A stretch of DNA of 64,000 nt from Oenanthe sinensis (lineage: Eukaryota > Streptophyta > Magnoliopsida > Apiales > Apiaceae): positions 7,915,501 to 7,979,500 of the forward strand of contig JAPMAC010000197.1 of the NCBI GenBank assembly GCA_028671895.1, read 5' to 3'. The notes below the pieces were generated by a model. That model did no database searches. It had not been told where the DNA came from and worked only from the letters and a program-made list of their open reading frames with translations. The stretch's first letter is position 1, and every line of letters begins with the position of its first letter. A program made the position numbers and the translations under genes. Shown here piece after piece: positions 22,844-33,742 of this stretch.

Positions 22844-25800
22844 ATGGCATCTTCAAAGAAAGTCTCACAATCTGGATTCTACTACGAACTCAACAACTTT
22901 GTTGCTTGCACTATGGTGGAGGAATCCCTAACAGAATTCCATCCTCTAATGGAATTCCTAAGAAGTTCAAGGATATCAAAGGCCCTCACAGAAGCACCAA
23001 AGATAGTATGCAATCTAGTTGAAGAGTTTTGGACTACTGCAGAGGTAGCAGATGATTTCTCTTCAATCTCCTTTGATTGCAAAGGACAGAGGTATATTCT
23101 AACCACTATAGTCTTGGGTGAGTGTTTAAATCTTCTTGCAAATAATACAGAAAATTCACCCACTGACACAGACATTAGAAACATGCTTAGAGAAATCAAT
23201 TACATAGCTCCTGATGCTAGTCTAGGAAGTATAGTTAGAAAGAATCTAAGAAAAGAATGGTCATATTTCTTTGATGCAATAATTAAGTGTTTTTCTGGTA
23301 AGGTTAGTAATTTTGATGCAATAACAACAAGTATGCAACAAGTAGGGTATAGCATTTTATATGATAGATATCATAATTTAGGTAGCCTGTTAATCAATGA
23401 AATGTCTGCCAAATTAGGAAATAAAATAAATAGATCTAATCATATTTATTATGATAGATTTATTATGATTATTATTAACCACTTTGTCAAGAATATTGAG
23501 ATTGACAGGAGTACAGAAATTTTGGATTGCTGGACTCAAAACAAAAGGGCCTTTAAAGACTTGGTAAGGATCAATCTTCACAGCAATGTGGAATTGATCT
23601 ATCCTCCTTTTGTTCAAGTATTTATCTCTACCTTAACTTCTTCCAATCCCCAACCTTCTTTGCCTTCTGTGACTATGGAGGGTAGTAGTAATGACCCCAA
23701 CCCTCCTACCCAAGACACACAACTAATCTCAAAATCCAAATCTAAGAAACCAACCTCAGCAGGTTCTCAAAAACCTGCTGTTGTAGAAACAAAGAAAAGG
23801 ATATCAACTATTTCGGTAGATAGACTAGAAGGAGATGTAGGTGGTGAGGGAACTGGGGAACATCAAAGAACCCAGAAGAATAAGGAGAGTGAGGGTGTAC
23901 AACCTCAGCCAAGCCACTCCACAATCTTCCAAAAGACTGTGGATGTTAATATGGAAAATACCACATCCCTATTGCCATCCTCTCAAAAGGATGACAATAT
24001 TGAAAATAGCCCACAACCAGGGGCACAAAACCAAATTGGGGACACACAAGCCAAAACAATAAAACCATATGAAAGGAGAAAGAAGAAAGTCACCTTTGCA
24101 TATGGGGAATCACACACTGCAAAATCACAGGAAACTGTGGTGGAGCCTTCTCAAAGTCAGGTTGATGTGTCTCATATAAATGATGAGATGCAGCCCCATT
24201 CTCTCTCAATTCCAATACCTTCCATTCTTACTTCTCCATCCCAATAAATTTCTTCAGAAAATGTTTTGATAGATTATCAAACATTTTCAGATTCTCCTTC
24301 TTTATTCTTCAAGGAGAAGCCAACACTCTCTCCTGAATCTTCTTCACAGGATATTCAGGATTCTATTTCTCATGTTATTAAAAATATCTCTTCTCAAATA
24401 ATTTCATCAACAGTTTCTACTCCATCAATTGATGTTTCTTCATCAATTGATATTCAACCATCGACTGATAAGCCATCGATCGATACTCAAGATCAATCGA
24501 TGGGTATGCATCAATCAATGGATATTCTAAACACCCCAACTGTTAATATCTTTACATCAATTGATGCTCAATCAATTGATGTTGCACAAACACTCTTAGG
24601 AATGAGTGAGTTGAGTGAGAGGCAGGATTGCAGCCTGGCAAAATGAGAGGGAGTGAGTAAGGACATTCCTATTTCTTCCAGGAATGAAAGTGAAACAGTT
24701 GAGGGCCCCACCTTAGAAGGTGCACAGAAAATGAGTGAGGGAGAGGTGAGATTCCAGGATGAGATCCTGATGTAAAATAGAAAGATGAGTGAGAGAGATA
24801 AAGCAATTCTTTTATTTGCACAGGAATTAGAAAGTGAATTGATGGCAGAAGAAGTGGGAGTCATAGAGTTAGGGGGAGTACCACATGCAGAAGCTAGTGG
24901 GAGTGGAGTTGCTAAGGACATTGAAGAGGAGATTGATGCTGATGATTTGGATCCACAGAACTTCATCCATCCTAATCCACAATATCAGGGGTTGGCTACT
25001 TCAAGTAATAGGGATGCAGAAAAACTCTTGGGGATTGATCATATAGAACAAAGGACAAGGAATCTGAAGGAAAGTATTGCCAATACAACAGATATATGTT
25101 ATATGGCACCTGAGGAGCTAGAAGAAAATTCTGATGAGGAGCCATGGATGAGCACAATTGATGGTTCCTTAGAAGCTGTAGAGACTGAAATTCTCTCTCA
25201 ATATAGAAGGGCAATGATGGAAGGAGAAATTGAAGATTCTACTCAAAGGAGAATTGCTCACTGTATGAGAGAATCATTGAAGATTCAAAAGATGATAGTA
25301 ACAGGAGTAAAGAGGGAATTAGAGATTATCAAGGACTCTATCTCCACCAACAAGGATGCTTTGGACAGGAGATTGGATGAAAAGCTACCATTCAACACCA
25401 TGAATCACATCAAAGACAAGCTCTTCAAGGAATCAAAGAACTTTACAGCTTTGGAAACTAGAGTGAGCTCTCTAGAAAAGAAAATGGATGCTATTATTGC
25501 AGGTCAAAGTCTTCATGCATCTATTCTTCGAAAGTTCCTTGACAGAATGCCACAACCCCCTCTAATTGATGATAACAAAAATGGGGAGAATACAAAGAAG
25601 AAGGATGATGGTGATGGTGATGACAAAGGCAGTGGAAGTGATGGTGTTGGTGGTTCTGGTATGGACAAGACAAGTGGCATTGGTGGCTCTGCAACAAAAA
25701 GATTCAAGTACAGAAGTAACAGGGATAATCAGTCTTCAAAGAGATCTAAGTCATCCAATTCTCCCAAAGATGACTTAGAACAGAAAAAGGAAGAATTCAG

Positions 25801-26874
25801 GAAATTTGAAACTGATCTAGAAGCTAGAAGGATTTCTAGGGAAAGAGAAACTTAATCAATGATTGAGAGAGAAAGGAAAAGAATTGAAGATTTGAAGAAA
25901 AGCACAGATTTGGTGATAGAGGCAGTAGAAAAAGGAGACTTGAATGAGTTCATTGCTCAAACAAGAAAAATAAATGAAGATGCACAAAAGGCTGCCAAAG
26001 AAAGCAACTTAAATGCTAAAGCCTTTCTGTTAATTGATCTTGAAGCCCTTGAAGAGAACAAAAAGGGCAAAGCCATAATGATTGAAGAAGAGAAGAAAAG
26101 GAAAGAGCCATTTGGCTAGAAGCTTCTTCAGGGAGCTATTTCTACAGGATTGTCAGATGCTGCAAGAAGGGAAAAGGAAAATGAGGAAATAGCAAGGAAA
26201 ATAGAAATAGAATGGAATATGGAAGATCAATCAATGGAGCAACCACTGAGGAAAAAGAGAAAAATAGCTATGGCCAGGAAAAGGTCAAGTACTACTCAAG
26301 AAATAGTGGTTCAGGAAAAACATCAAGGACAACAAGAAGAAATAAGGGAGGAGGTGACAATTGAAGGTTATGATATGAAGGGAATACCGGTAATCAATGA
26401 AAAAGGACTAATTGGAGTAAGGACTCATCCTGCTACTTCTAATCAAGAGGAATCTATGAGATTAGGGTATGAAAATGGAGTGAAGATCACCTATTCCATG
26501 AAAGTGATAATGAAACAGAGTTACAATGTCTTAAAGACTATTCTTCCTCTACTCAACAGAAAGTACAAACTCAACAGCAAATTTCAAGATTAAAAAGATC
26601 CAAGGCAGAAGATGAACCTGATTCACCTCTAAAGCTATGGAAGTCACAGGTCAAAAAGGTGGTGTTGGAGCCAAAGTACGCTATGATTTTTACAGATGTG
26701 GAGGGAAACACAAATTTCTTTGCTATCTGTAAATATCTGGACAAAATCACAGATGAAGAAATACACTACCTAATGAGGCAGCTTGGAGAAACTGACAGGG
26801 ATGAAGCAATTTTGAGGAGTTCTTTCATGAGGCAGCTAAAGGAGAATGCTGAGAAGAGAAGGAAAATGAGCTAA
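22844..26874 (+). pseudogene. Family A extra ORF downstream of pol (about 1340 codons, broken)
   Basis: One frame runs from the ATG at 22844 to 26593 with in-frame stops ending at 24247, 24646, about 24775, 25855 and 26119, then a frameshift to 26874. Layout: N-terminal globular region of about 230 residues (NNFVACTMVEES; LRKEWSYFFDAI); Lys/Ser/Thr/Pro-rich disorder; Ser-Ile-Asp repeats (24420-24600); acidic region; coiled coils (KDKLFKESKNF, LETRVSSLEKKMDAI, then Lys/Glu-rich helix to about 26100); conserved C-terminus (LEPKYAMIFTDVEG, LMRQLGETDRDE). The position is that of env-like ORFs in SIRE/Maximus copia elements, but I see no signal peptide or membrane segment. Function unknown. Confidence 0.75.
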
Positions 26875-27026
26875 TTAAATCATGAAGACGTTGAAGCTAT
26901 TTGCATGAGTTATCTATCAATCTGATATTTTCAAAATTAATGTGCTAATTAAATTTCTTGATTCTATCTGAATGTTTTTTTATGGGTTTTGTTATCATCA
27001 AGTAGATTTATGCCTGTTCATATCAC

Positions 27027-27046
27027 AGACACAAATAGGGGGAGAT
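27027..27046 (+). other. Polypurine tract, family A right arm
   Basis: ACAGACACAAATAGGGGGAGAT-type sequence ends exactly at the LTR start TGTTAGGG. Bases 26875-27026 are 3' untranslated sequence. Confidence 0.8.
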
Positions 27047-28160
27047 TGTTAGGGATCTACATGTAATTTGATGATATCATTCATCTTAGAATCATAGAAA
27101 TTTTGTTTTATGTAACTGATCAATTGATATGAAATTTATAAATATCAATTGATCAGGAAACCATTTATCAGTTGAAATTTTATATGAGTCAACTGATAAT
27201 TTGGACTGTAGCATAGGTGTACTTAATCTATTTCAATCGATAAGGTGTAAATCAATTGATATTATTCTTATCAATTGATGTTAGAGTCGATTGATATAGA
27301 TCATCAATTGATGTGTAAATTAAACTGTCAAATTGTAATTATTTGAAGACAGGAAATTGCACAAGTGAAGGATGATCGATTGATATTGAAGCCTCAACAG
27401 ATGAGAGATCAATTGCAGAAGTCAAGTCAGGAATTGAAGACCATCAACTAATGAGAAAACCCATCGATTGATATATATCGACCGATATCATTTATCAGTC
27501 GATAAGTCATTTCTTATCAATCGATGGATGTAAAGATCAATTGAAGAAGAACATCAGTTGATGGATTAAAGGATGAATCAATTGATATGCTTAACAGCAA
27601 ATTATCAATTGATTGTGACAACACATAAAGTCTATCAGTTGTAGATCCAGAGAATAAAAGCACACCTATGGAAGACAGCCTAGGGTGACTGTGAAGACTC
27701 AATCAGTAGCTATCTTTCAAGACTGTTTTAGGAAAGGAAAAAGAGTGACAGATAGAAATAATCCTAGAATAGGAATTGTAAAATACACTTGTAGTATATA
27801 AACAAGTGTAGTAGCTTTGTTAGAAAGATAGAAGTTAGACAATATTCCTACAATCAACTGATCAAGCTCAAGAGCATATTGTAAGATCAGTTGATTCTTT
27901 CTAACTTTGTAAAAACGAAGCTAGGTTATCTTTAACCTAGGAACATTGAGCAAAAATATATATCTGATAGAAAAACCAATCCATCAGTAATTTTTAAATC
28001 TCTTCTTGTTCATTTTAATTTTCAGTTGTTTGTTCAAACATATTCTATCAATCTATCAAACATCAAGAGCAAATATTAAAAGTCCTAAAAAGTTTTAATA
28101 TTTGTATTCAACCCCCCCCCCCTCTTCTCCAAATATTGACATTGTTCTTAGGAATAAAAA
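27047..28160 (+). repeat. LTR of family A, right arm (3' LTR)
   Basis: It starts TGTTAGGGATCTAC and ends near AGGAATAAAAA, where the left-arm LTR has AGGAATAACA; the terminal CA is mutated. U3 (27115-27620) is packed with ATCAATTGAT variants, followed by the TATA box in an inverted repeat and the U5 poly-C run (28110-28122). It differs from the left-arm LTR at many positions, clearly more than the two LTRs of B differ from each other. Confidence 0.88.
27784..27810 (+). promoter_or_regulatory. LTR TATA box inside a 9-bp inverted repeat (right arm)
   Basis: TACACTTGT (27784-27792) and ACAAGTGTA (27802-27810) surround TATATAA. The same structure occurs at 800-826, and with a compensating end pair at 62480-62506. 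Confidence 0.6.
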
Positions 28161-28165
28161 ACTTT
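28161..28165. repeat. Target duplication ACTTT, right side of the palindromic unit
   Basis: It matches TCTTT at 450-454 in 4 of 5 bases, and the element G gag sequence resumes here. It supports one integration event for the whole inverted pair. Confidence 0.55.
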
Positions 28166-30042
28166 AACTTGAGATTTAGAGGAGCTTCCTTCTTTTACAA
28201 ATTTAACAGCTCTGTTAAGCTTGAGTTTTAAAACAGATTATTTAACAGTTGATGACTCCTCAAACGATGGATAATTATCCGTTGGGATATCATTATCAAT
28301 CGATGGATAATCCTTATAAGTTGATTCAGGATTAGTAATCGATTGCTTCTTTTCCAAAGATTGATTTTTATCAATGACTAATTTCTCAAGAGTCTCAGAC
28401 AGCATGGTGAAATAATTTGTTCCATGAATGTCATTCATCTTTTTACTAGCTTTACTTGACATGTTCCACTTGTCAATGGTTCTTAGTTCCTCTTTCAATT
28501 TTTCTTTCAAATTTTCTATTTCCTTTTTACACTCAACTAATTCTTTTCTAGCATCCCTGCTTTCTACCTTGAGTCTTTCCATTTGCACTAACTCACTCTC
28601 TAGAAAATTATTTCTTTTAATGAGAAATTCTAAGGTGCTTTTGAGCCTAGTGTCTTCTTTGTTTAAGGACTTAAGAGTGACATGCAAATTATACAATTCA
28701 TTTGACATTTCAGTAATGGTAATATTACATTCATCTTTGGATAACTCAGATATATTTGTAGAAATTACCTGATTGCTAGAAGAACTAGCTTCCTGGCATC
28801 ATGATTGGCCATTAGTGCAAGGTTGATCTATTCTTCTTCTTCAGAATCATCATCATCAACCCAGTCCTTTTCTTCTGTTACAAAAGCCTTCTCTATTTGT
28901 TTGAGCAAGTCAAATTACTTCTTCTTATAGTCAATACCATCACTAAACTTTGACTTCTTCTCCATTTTTGGATTTCTGCATTCATTATAAAACTGACTAG
29001 CCAATCCACAGTTAAAGCATTTGAATTGAGTCCTGTCAACAAGATTTTTGCCTTGTTGATTGTCTCTCTTAAATTGAGATACAGGCCTTTGCATGGGATT
29101 CCTCTTGAATTTGAGCTTTGAAAATTTCCTTGATAGAAAAGCCAAATGCTCATCTATTTCATCCATTTCATCCTTGGTGAATGACTCATCATCTTCAACT
29201 ATTTCTTTTCTCTTGCTGGTTGAAGATTCATCATATCTAACACCGCTTGCACTATTGCCATGACTTTCCTTCTTCCCTTCTTTGACAACAACATCTTCAC
29301 AAGATTCTGCAACTTTCTTATCCTTGACCACTAAGGCAACAGACTTGTCTTTCTTCTGACTTTTCTCAATTTCCTCATCTTGCTGTAGTTCCAACTCATA
29401 GGTTTTCAAGATTCCATACAACTTGTCAAGAGTGTATTCTTTAAAGTCTGGAGATTGTCTTATAGAAATAGACATTAGTTTCCATTCCTTAAGTAAGGAC
29501 CTCAAGAATTTGAGGTTGGTATCTTCAACAACATATACTCTTCCATATAGTTTTAGTTCATTCAACAACTTTTGAAACCTACTATATGTTTCATTGATTG
29601 CTTCACCACTCTTGAAGTGAAAGGCCTCATACTTCTGAATCAAGAGTTGTATATTATTCTTTCTTACTTGTTCAGTGCCTTCACATAGAGTTTGAAGAGT
29701 ATCCCAGAATTCCTTGGAGGTTGTACAGTTGATAACATTGTCAAACATATCCTTATCAAGACCATTAAACAAAATGTCCATAGCCTTTTTATCCTTGTGT
29801 ACTTCCTTCTCATCTTCATTTGTGTATTCACTCACATGTTTTGGAATGAGTTTGTCTAGTGCTTGAGTACCATATGCATTCACACTTGTAACTATCTTCA
29901 TAGGAACATGTGGACTTTTCTCTATGCAGTTGGCATAGGAAGGATCAATGGATAACAGATGCAAGTGCATTTTTACTTTCCAGGGAAAGAACTCATCTTT
30001 CTCTAGAACTGGAATCTTCACTCCTGTGTCTTTTTGACCCAT
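28166..30042 (-). pseudogene. Element G gag (N-terminal part)
   Basis: The start ATG is at 30042-30040, soon after the primer site. The 375-residue open part (to 28915) has the copia gag domain at about residues 80-200 (FDNVINCTTSKEFWDTLQTLCEG), a Lys/Glu-rich stretch and a zinc knuckle at residues 342-355. The knuckle keeps its three cysteines but has Gln350 for His. After a TAA at 28917-28915 gag continues with an acidic DDDDSEEEE piece and a coiled coil (28708-28238), then SIDN-type repeats. The inserted palindromic unit cuts it at 28165, and it resumes at 454. Confidence 0.82.
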
Positions 30043-30083
30043 ACTTGATGTACTTTATATCTTAATTTTCTGTATGTTGAAAG

Positions 30084-30100
30084 CTAGGATCTAATACCAA
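30084..30100 (-). other. Primer binding site of element G
   Basis: On the minus strand TTGGTATTAGATCCTAG follows the LTR end by about eight bases. It is a mutated form of the initiator tRNA-Met site TGGTATCAGAGC. Confidence 0.65.
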
Positions 30101-30108
30101 TTTTTATT

Positions 30109-31216
30109 TGCCCTTGAGTACAATAAGTTTAGAGAGGGGGTTGAATAAAAACTTATGGATTATTTTAAATTCTTGCGGATTTAAGTTTGTTCAACAAAAG
30201 TGTTTGAGTGTATGGTAAAAGGGAACTAATTGAACTAAGAATGTAGTACTAATAAATTGAAAACAAGACAAACAATATAAAAATTACTAGTGGATTATTT
30301 TTTCCACTAGTGTATTTTTACTTTCAATTAATCTTGGTAAAATTACCAAGCTACTTACAAATTGTTGTGTCTTTAACTTCAATGCTTACATTCACACACT
30401 TTGCTACAATAGAATATTAACCACTATATAGTAGTTTTCTTCTACTTCTATTTTCTATCGACTGATAACATTATAGAATACACTTTACAATGTTTACATG
30501 AAAATAGAAATTAGTTACTTTCACAGTCTTCATTAGACTTTGTCTATTCCTAGAAATATCTTTGTCTTGATCCATTCCTTGAAGACTGTGTTGCCTTGAA
30601 ACTCTTCACAGTCTTTACATGACTGTCTTCCATTGATTTAGTTTCTGCAAAGTTCTCATTATTTTTGTCTTTAACTAATTTGGGAAACCTTGATTAACTC
30701 ATAATTGCTGTTAGGCTTATCAGTTGATTCTCATTTGCTCATTCATCGATGGATAGGTTATCCATCGATCAATTGATGTATCGATGGACATTTAGATTAT
30801 TCTTCGACTCCTTATCCATTGATGATCCTTTATCCGTTGGTTGCCTTTATCCGTTGATAGTCTTTATCCATTTATTCCAATATCTGTTTATCACTTTATT
30901 TGTGAGAATTCTGAATTAGAATATTTACAATTGATCAGCCATTCTTCACATTCGTTGAGAATCTATAAATTGAAGTCAATAACATCAGTCGACTACTTCA
31001 CAGCATCCATCGAAGCAATACAATCAATCGATAATGAACCATAAATCAAATGTTACAATCCAATTTATCAGTTGATAAACAAGCTTCAACTGATAACTGG
31101 TTTCCTAGTCAATGGATATTTATAAATCATATACTCATCGACTAGTTATAATGAAATTTAAATCCCTATTGAAATTCTAAGTAATTTGTTATCATCAAAT
31201 CTCATAATTCCTAACA
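30109..31216 (-). repeat. 5' LTR of element G
   Basis: On the minus strand it starts TGTTAGGAATTATG at 31216 and ends CTCAAGGGCA at 30109. It has the U5 motif TTCAACCCCC (30131-30147), a TATATAG box near 30427, and scattered ATCCATCGAT/TCGATGGATA words (30720-30860). Sequence beyond 31216 is element D integrase, so this is the insertion boundary. Confidence 0.8.
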
Positions 31217-33330
31217 AACTCTAATTGAAGATGTCAACTTTTGGGCAGAAGCAGTGAATACTGCATGCATTACTCAGAATTGTACTTTGATAAATAAACA
31301 TGGAATTGACTCCATATGAGATGATGAAAGGAAGGAAGCAAAATGTGAAATACTTTCACATATTTGGAAGTAAGTGTTTTATTCTTAAAACACATCCTGA
31401 GCAATTGAAAAAATTTGAACTCAAAGCAGATGAAGGTATTTTTGTTGGTTATGCCACAACTTCTAAAACTTCTTCAAGGGCATTCAAAGTGTTTAATCTA
31501 AGTACCAGGGTAGTCATGGAATCTATTAATGTCTCTTCTGATGAAGGAAAAATAACAGGGTTACATGATGAAGATGCTCATGAATCTCTGAGTTTTGAAA
31601 ATGAGTTACAGGACATAAACTCTGATAAGCTAAACTCTGATGAGATAAACACTGATGAGGTTAATTCTGGTGAGTTAAACACTAATTCCTTAAACTCTGA
31701 TTCAGACATAATTGAAACAGTAATTCAGGATTCTGCACATGTTGAGGGGGAGCAACATCAATCATTTACTGAAATTAGAGAACCAACCTCAATTATTGAA
31801 ATTTCAGAGTCAGACCAAACTCTGATCCAAAAAAATCTAAAACCACAAACTCTGATCACTCTAACTCTGATCATTCAAACTCTGAGCATTTAAACTCTGA
31901 TTCATCAAACACTAATGGAAGCACAATTTCAGGAGGAGGATCTGCATTTACTAAGGAATCATACTATGAAGGCAAAAATCATGGGGGAGCATCTAGTTCA
32001 AGAAATTTTCTAAATCCAAGTAAATGGACCAAAGATCACACACCTGATTTGATTATTGGTGATCTAGAAAGTGGAGTGCAGACAAGGAAACCTACTCAAA
32101 ATGAATGTCTATTTCATAGTTTTCTTTCTCAAACAGAGCCAAAGAATGTTGAAGATGCTTTGAAGGATGCAGATTGGGTTACTGCAATGCCAAAAGAATT
32201 AAATGAGTTTGAAAGAAATGAGGTTTGGACCCTTGTCCCAAGGCCAAAGAATAGATCAATTGTTGTCACAAATTGGGTGTTCAGAAATAAGACAGACTCT
32301 GATGGCATCATAACAAGGAACAAAGAAAGACTAATTGTTAAAGGATACTCTCAACAGGAAGATATTGACTATGATGAAACTTTTGCAGTTGTAGCAAGAC
32401 TTGAAGCAATCAGAATTTTCCTTGTTATGTTGCACACAAGAAATTCAAGATCTTCCAAATGGATGTTAAAAGTGCATTTTTAAATGGAGAACTTAAAGAG
32501 GAGATATATGTTGAACAACCACCTGGCATTGTGAATCCAAAATATCCAAATCATGTCTACAGGTTGGATAAAGCATTATATGGACTCAAGCAAGGTCCAA
32601 GAGCCTGTTATGAAACTTTGCCTCAATTTCTACTTGAAAGTGGTTTCATAAGAGGTAAAATTGATAAAAACCTTGTTTTATAGAACTCAAGGTAAAGATT
32701 TATTATTGGTTCAAATATATGTTGATGATATTATATTTGGATCTACTAAGGATAAACTCTGTGAAAGATTTTCCAAGCTAATGCAGTCTAGGTATCGAAT
32801 GAGCATGATGGGAGAAATGAGTTATTTTCTAGGGTTGCAAGTAAATCAGACTGATGAAGGAATTTTCATAATTCAGTCCAAATACACAAAGAATCTATTG
32901 ACAAAGTTTCAAATGCAAGACTATGCATCTGCTACAACTCCAATGGCTACTTCAACCAAGCTTGGTCAGGACACTGGTGAGTCTGTACACATTACACATA
33001 CAGAGGAATGATTAGATCACTTCTCTATTTGACTGCTAGTAGACCAGATATCATGTTTGCAACCTGTCTATGTGCTAGATTTCAGGCAAATCCAAGGGAA
33101 CCTTATTTGATTGTTATAAAGAGAATTTTTAGATATCTCAAGAGAACCATCAATCTTGGCTTATGGTATCCTAGAGAGTCTGAATTTAAACTAATAGGCT
33201 ATTCAGATGCTGATTTTGCAGGATGTAAAATTGACAGGAAAAGCACTAGTGGAAGTTGTCAATTTCTTGGTGGAAGAATTGTCTCTTGGTTTAGCAAGAA
33301 ACATAAATCTATCTCAACAGAGTATATGCA
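31217..33330 (+). pseudogene. Element D pol: integrase end, reverse transcriptase, partial RNase H
   Basis: The integrase C-terminal part (FWAEAVNTAC, then FHIFGSKCFILK) is followed by a linker (31610-31910) rich in Asn-Ser-Asp from AACTCTGAT words. RT follows with several frameshifts (32049-33011: WTLVPRPKNRS, MDVKSAFLNGEL, YGLKQGPRA, YVDDIIFGS). RNase H has GYSDADFAGC and SWFSKKHKSIST but then stops. The segment with the later acidic residues is missing and the sequence jumps to an extra-ORF leader. This is an internal deletion of roughly 100 residues or more compared with family A. Confidence 0.85.
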
Positions 33331-33742
33331 AGTGAGAGGGAATAGTTTAATTTATATTTTCACTTTGAATTGTCTATCTGCATCTTGTTTTCTCTCTCGT
33401 TTTCTAAAACTCTAATATCTCAAACCAGCAAATCTTTGTGCATCAATGGCCTCCAAGGGACTTACTTTCCAAAACTTCAACTTCGCTGCTACTAATTATA
33501 TATCTCTCTTGAATAAAACAGATGCACCTTCATAATTTCATGTTATTCATGATTTTCTCAATAACAGCTATATGCTTTTCAAGAACCCAATAATCTCTCT
33601 GATCAAAATATTGTCGTCTGTAAAGTTTAACAATGTTGGTGATGATGAAGATCCAGTTATAACATTTTAATACAATGGCAAACACTCAATCACTCCTGAA
33701 GTTGTTCGTCCATTCATCTTCCTGAAGTGGCTGTGTATGATG
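33331..33742 (+). pseudogene. Element D extra ORF, leader and N-terminal start
   Basis: A CT-rich leader (about 33365-33445) leads to an ATG at 33446 (MASKGLTFQNFNFAATNYISLLNKT). This matches the position and opening Met-Ala-Ser of the family A extra ORF. In-frame stops occur within the first 75 codons. The C locus cuts the ORF at 33742, and it resumes at 43314. Confidence 0.65.
33738..33742. repeat. Target duplication TGATG, left side of the C locus
   Basis: TGATG also follows the solo LTR (35286-35290) and the 3' LTR of C (43314-43318). All three copies come from one insertion site. Confidence 0.93.

Larger units (their letters stand above)
455..28160. mobile_element. Giant inverted-repeat retrotransposon dimer (family A), inserted in element G gag
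   Basis: Two copies of one copia family lie head to head. The left arm (455-18999) is on the minus strand and the right arm (19020-28160) on the plus strand, with a 20-bp spacer. Without the later insertions B and the solo LTR, the left arm is about 8.97 kb; the right arm is 9.14 kb, and they are collinear throughout. Each arm holds pol from the GAG-pre-integrase region onward, a spacer, the extra ORF, a polypurine tract and one LTR. Neither has gag, a primer site or a 5' LTR. Both outer ends are U5 ends of complete LTRs, and a near-matching 5-bp duplication flanks the pair. Two independent insertions truncated at the same base are less likely than one integrated unit. Confidence 0.8.
1..31216 (-). 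mobile_element. Element G, copia retrotransposon (5' LTR, gag, protease start), split by a 27.7-kb insertion
   Basis: This minus-strand copia element starts with its 5' LTR at 31216-30109, then a primer site, then gag from 30042. Gag breaks at 28166 and resumes at 454, running into the protease at the left window edge, so the rest of pol and the 3' LTR lie outside. The two gag parts belong together: the residues either side of the gap read in one frame when the insertion and one target copy are ignored. G itself interrupts the integrase gene of element D, whose sequence starts directly at 31217. The second copy of G's own target duplication is outside the window and cannot be checked. Confidence 0.8.

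Noticed and set aside
28106..28129. Poly-C run as a possible assembly artefact or telomere-like tract
   Set aside because: A shorter C run occurs at the same place in five other LTRs here, so it is an expanded form of a conserved U5 motif.
455..28160. Explaining the inverted arms as two ordinary insertions of family A in opposite directions
   Set aside because: Both arms stop at the same pol position, neither has a 5' LTR or its own inner target copy, and the outer flanks carry one near-matching duplication. Misassembly remains possible and needs long reads.
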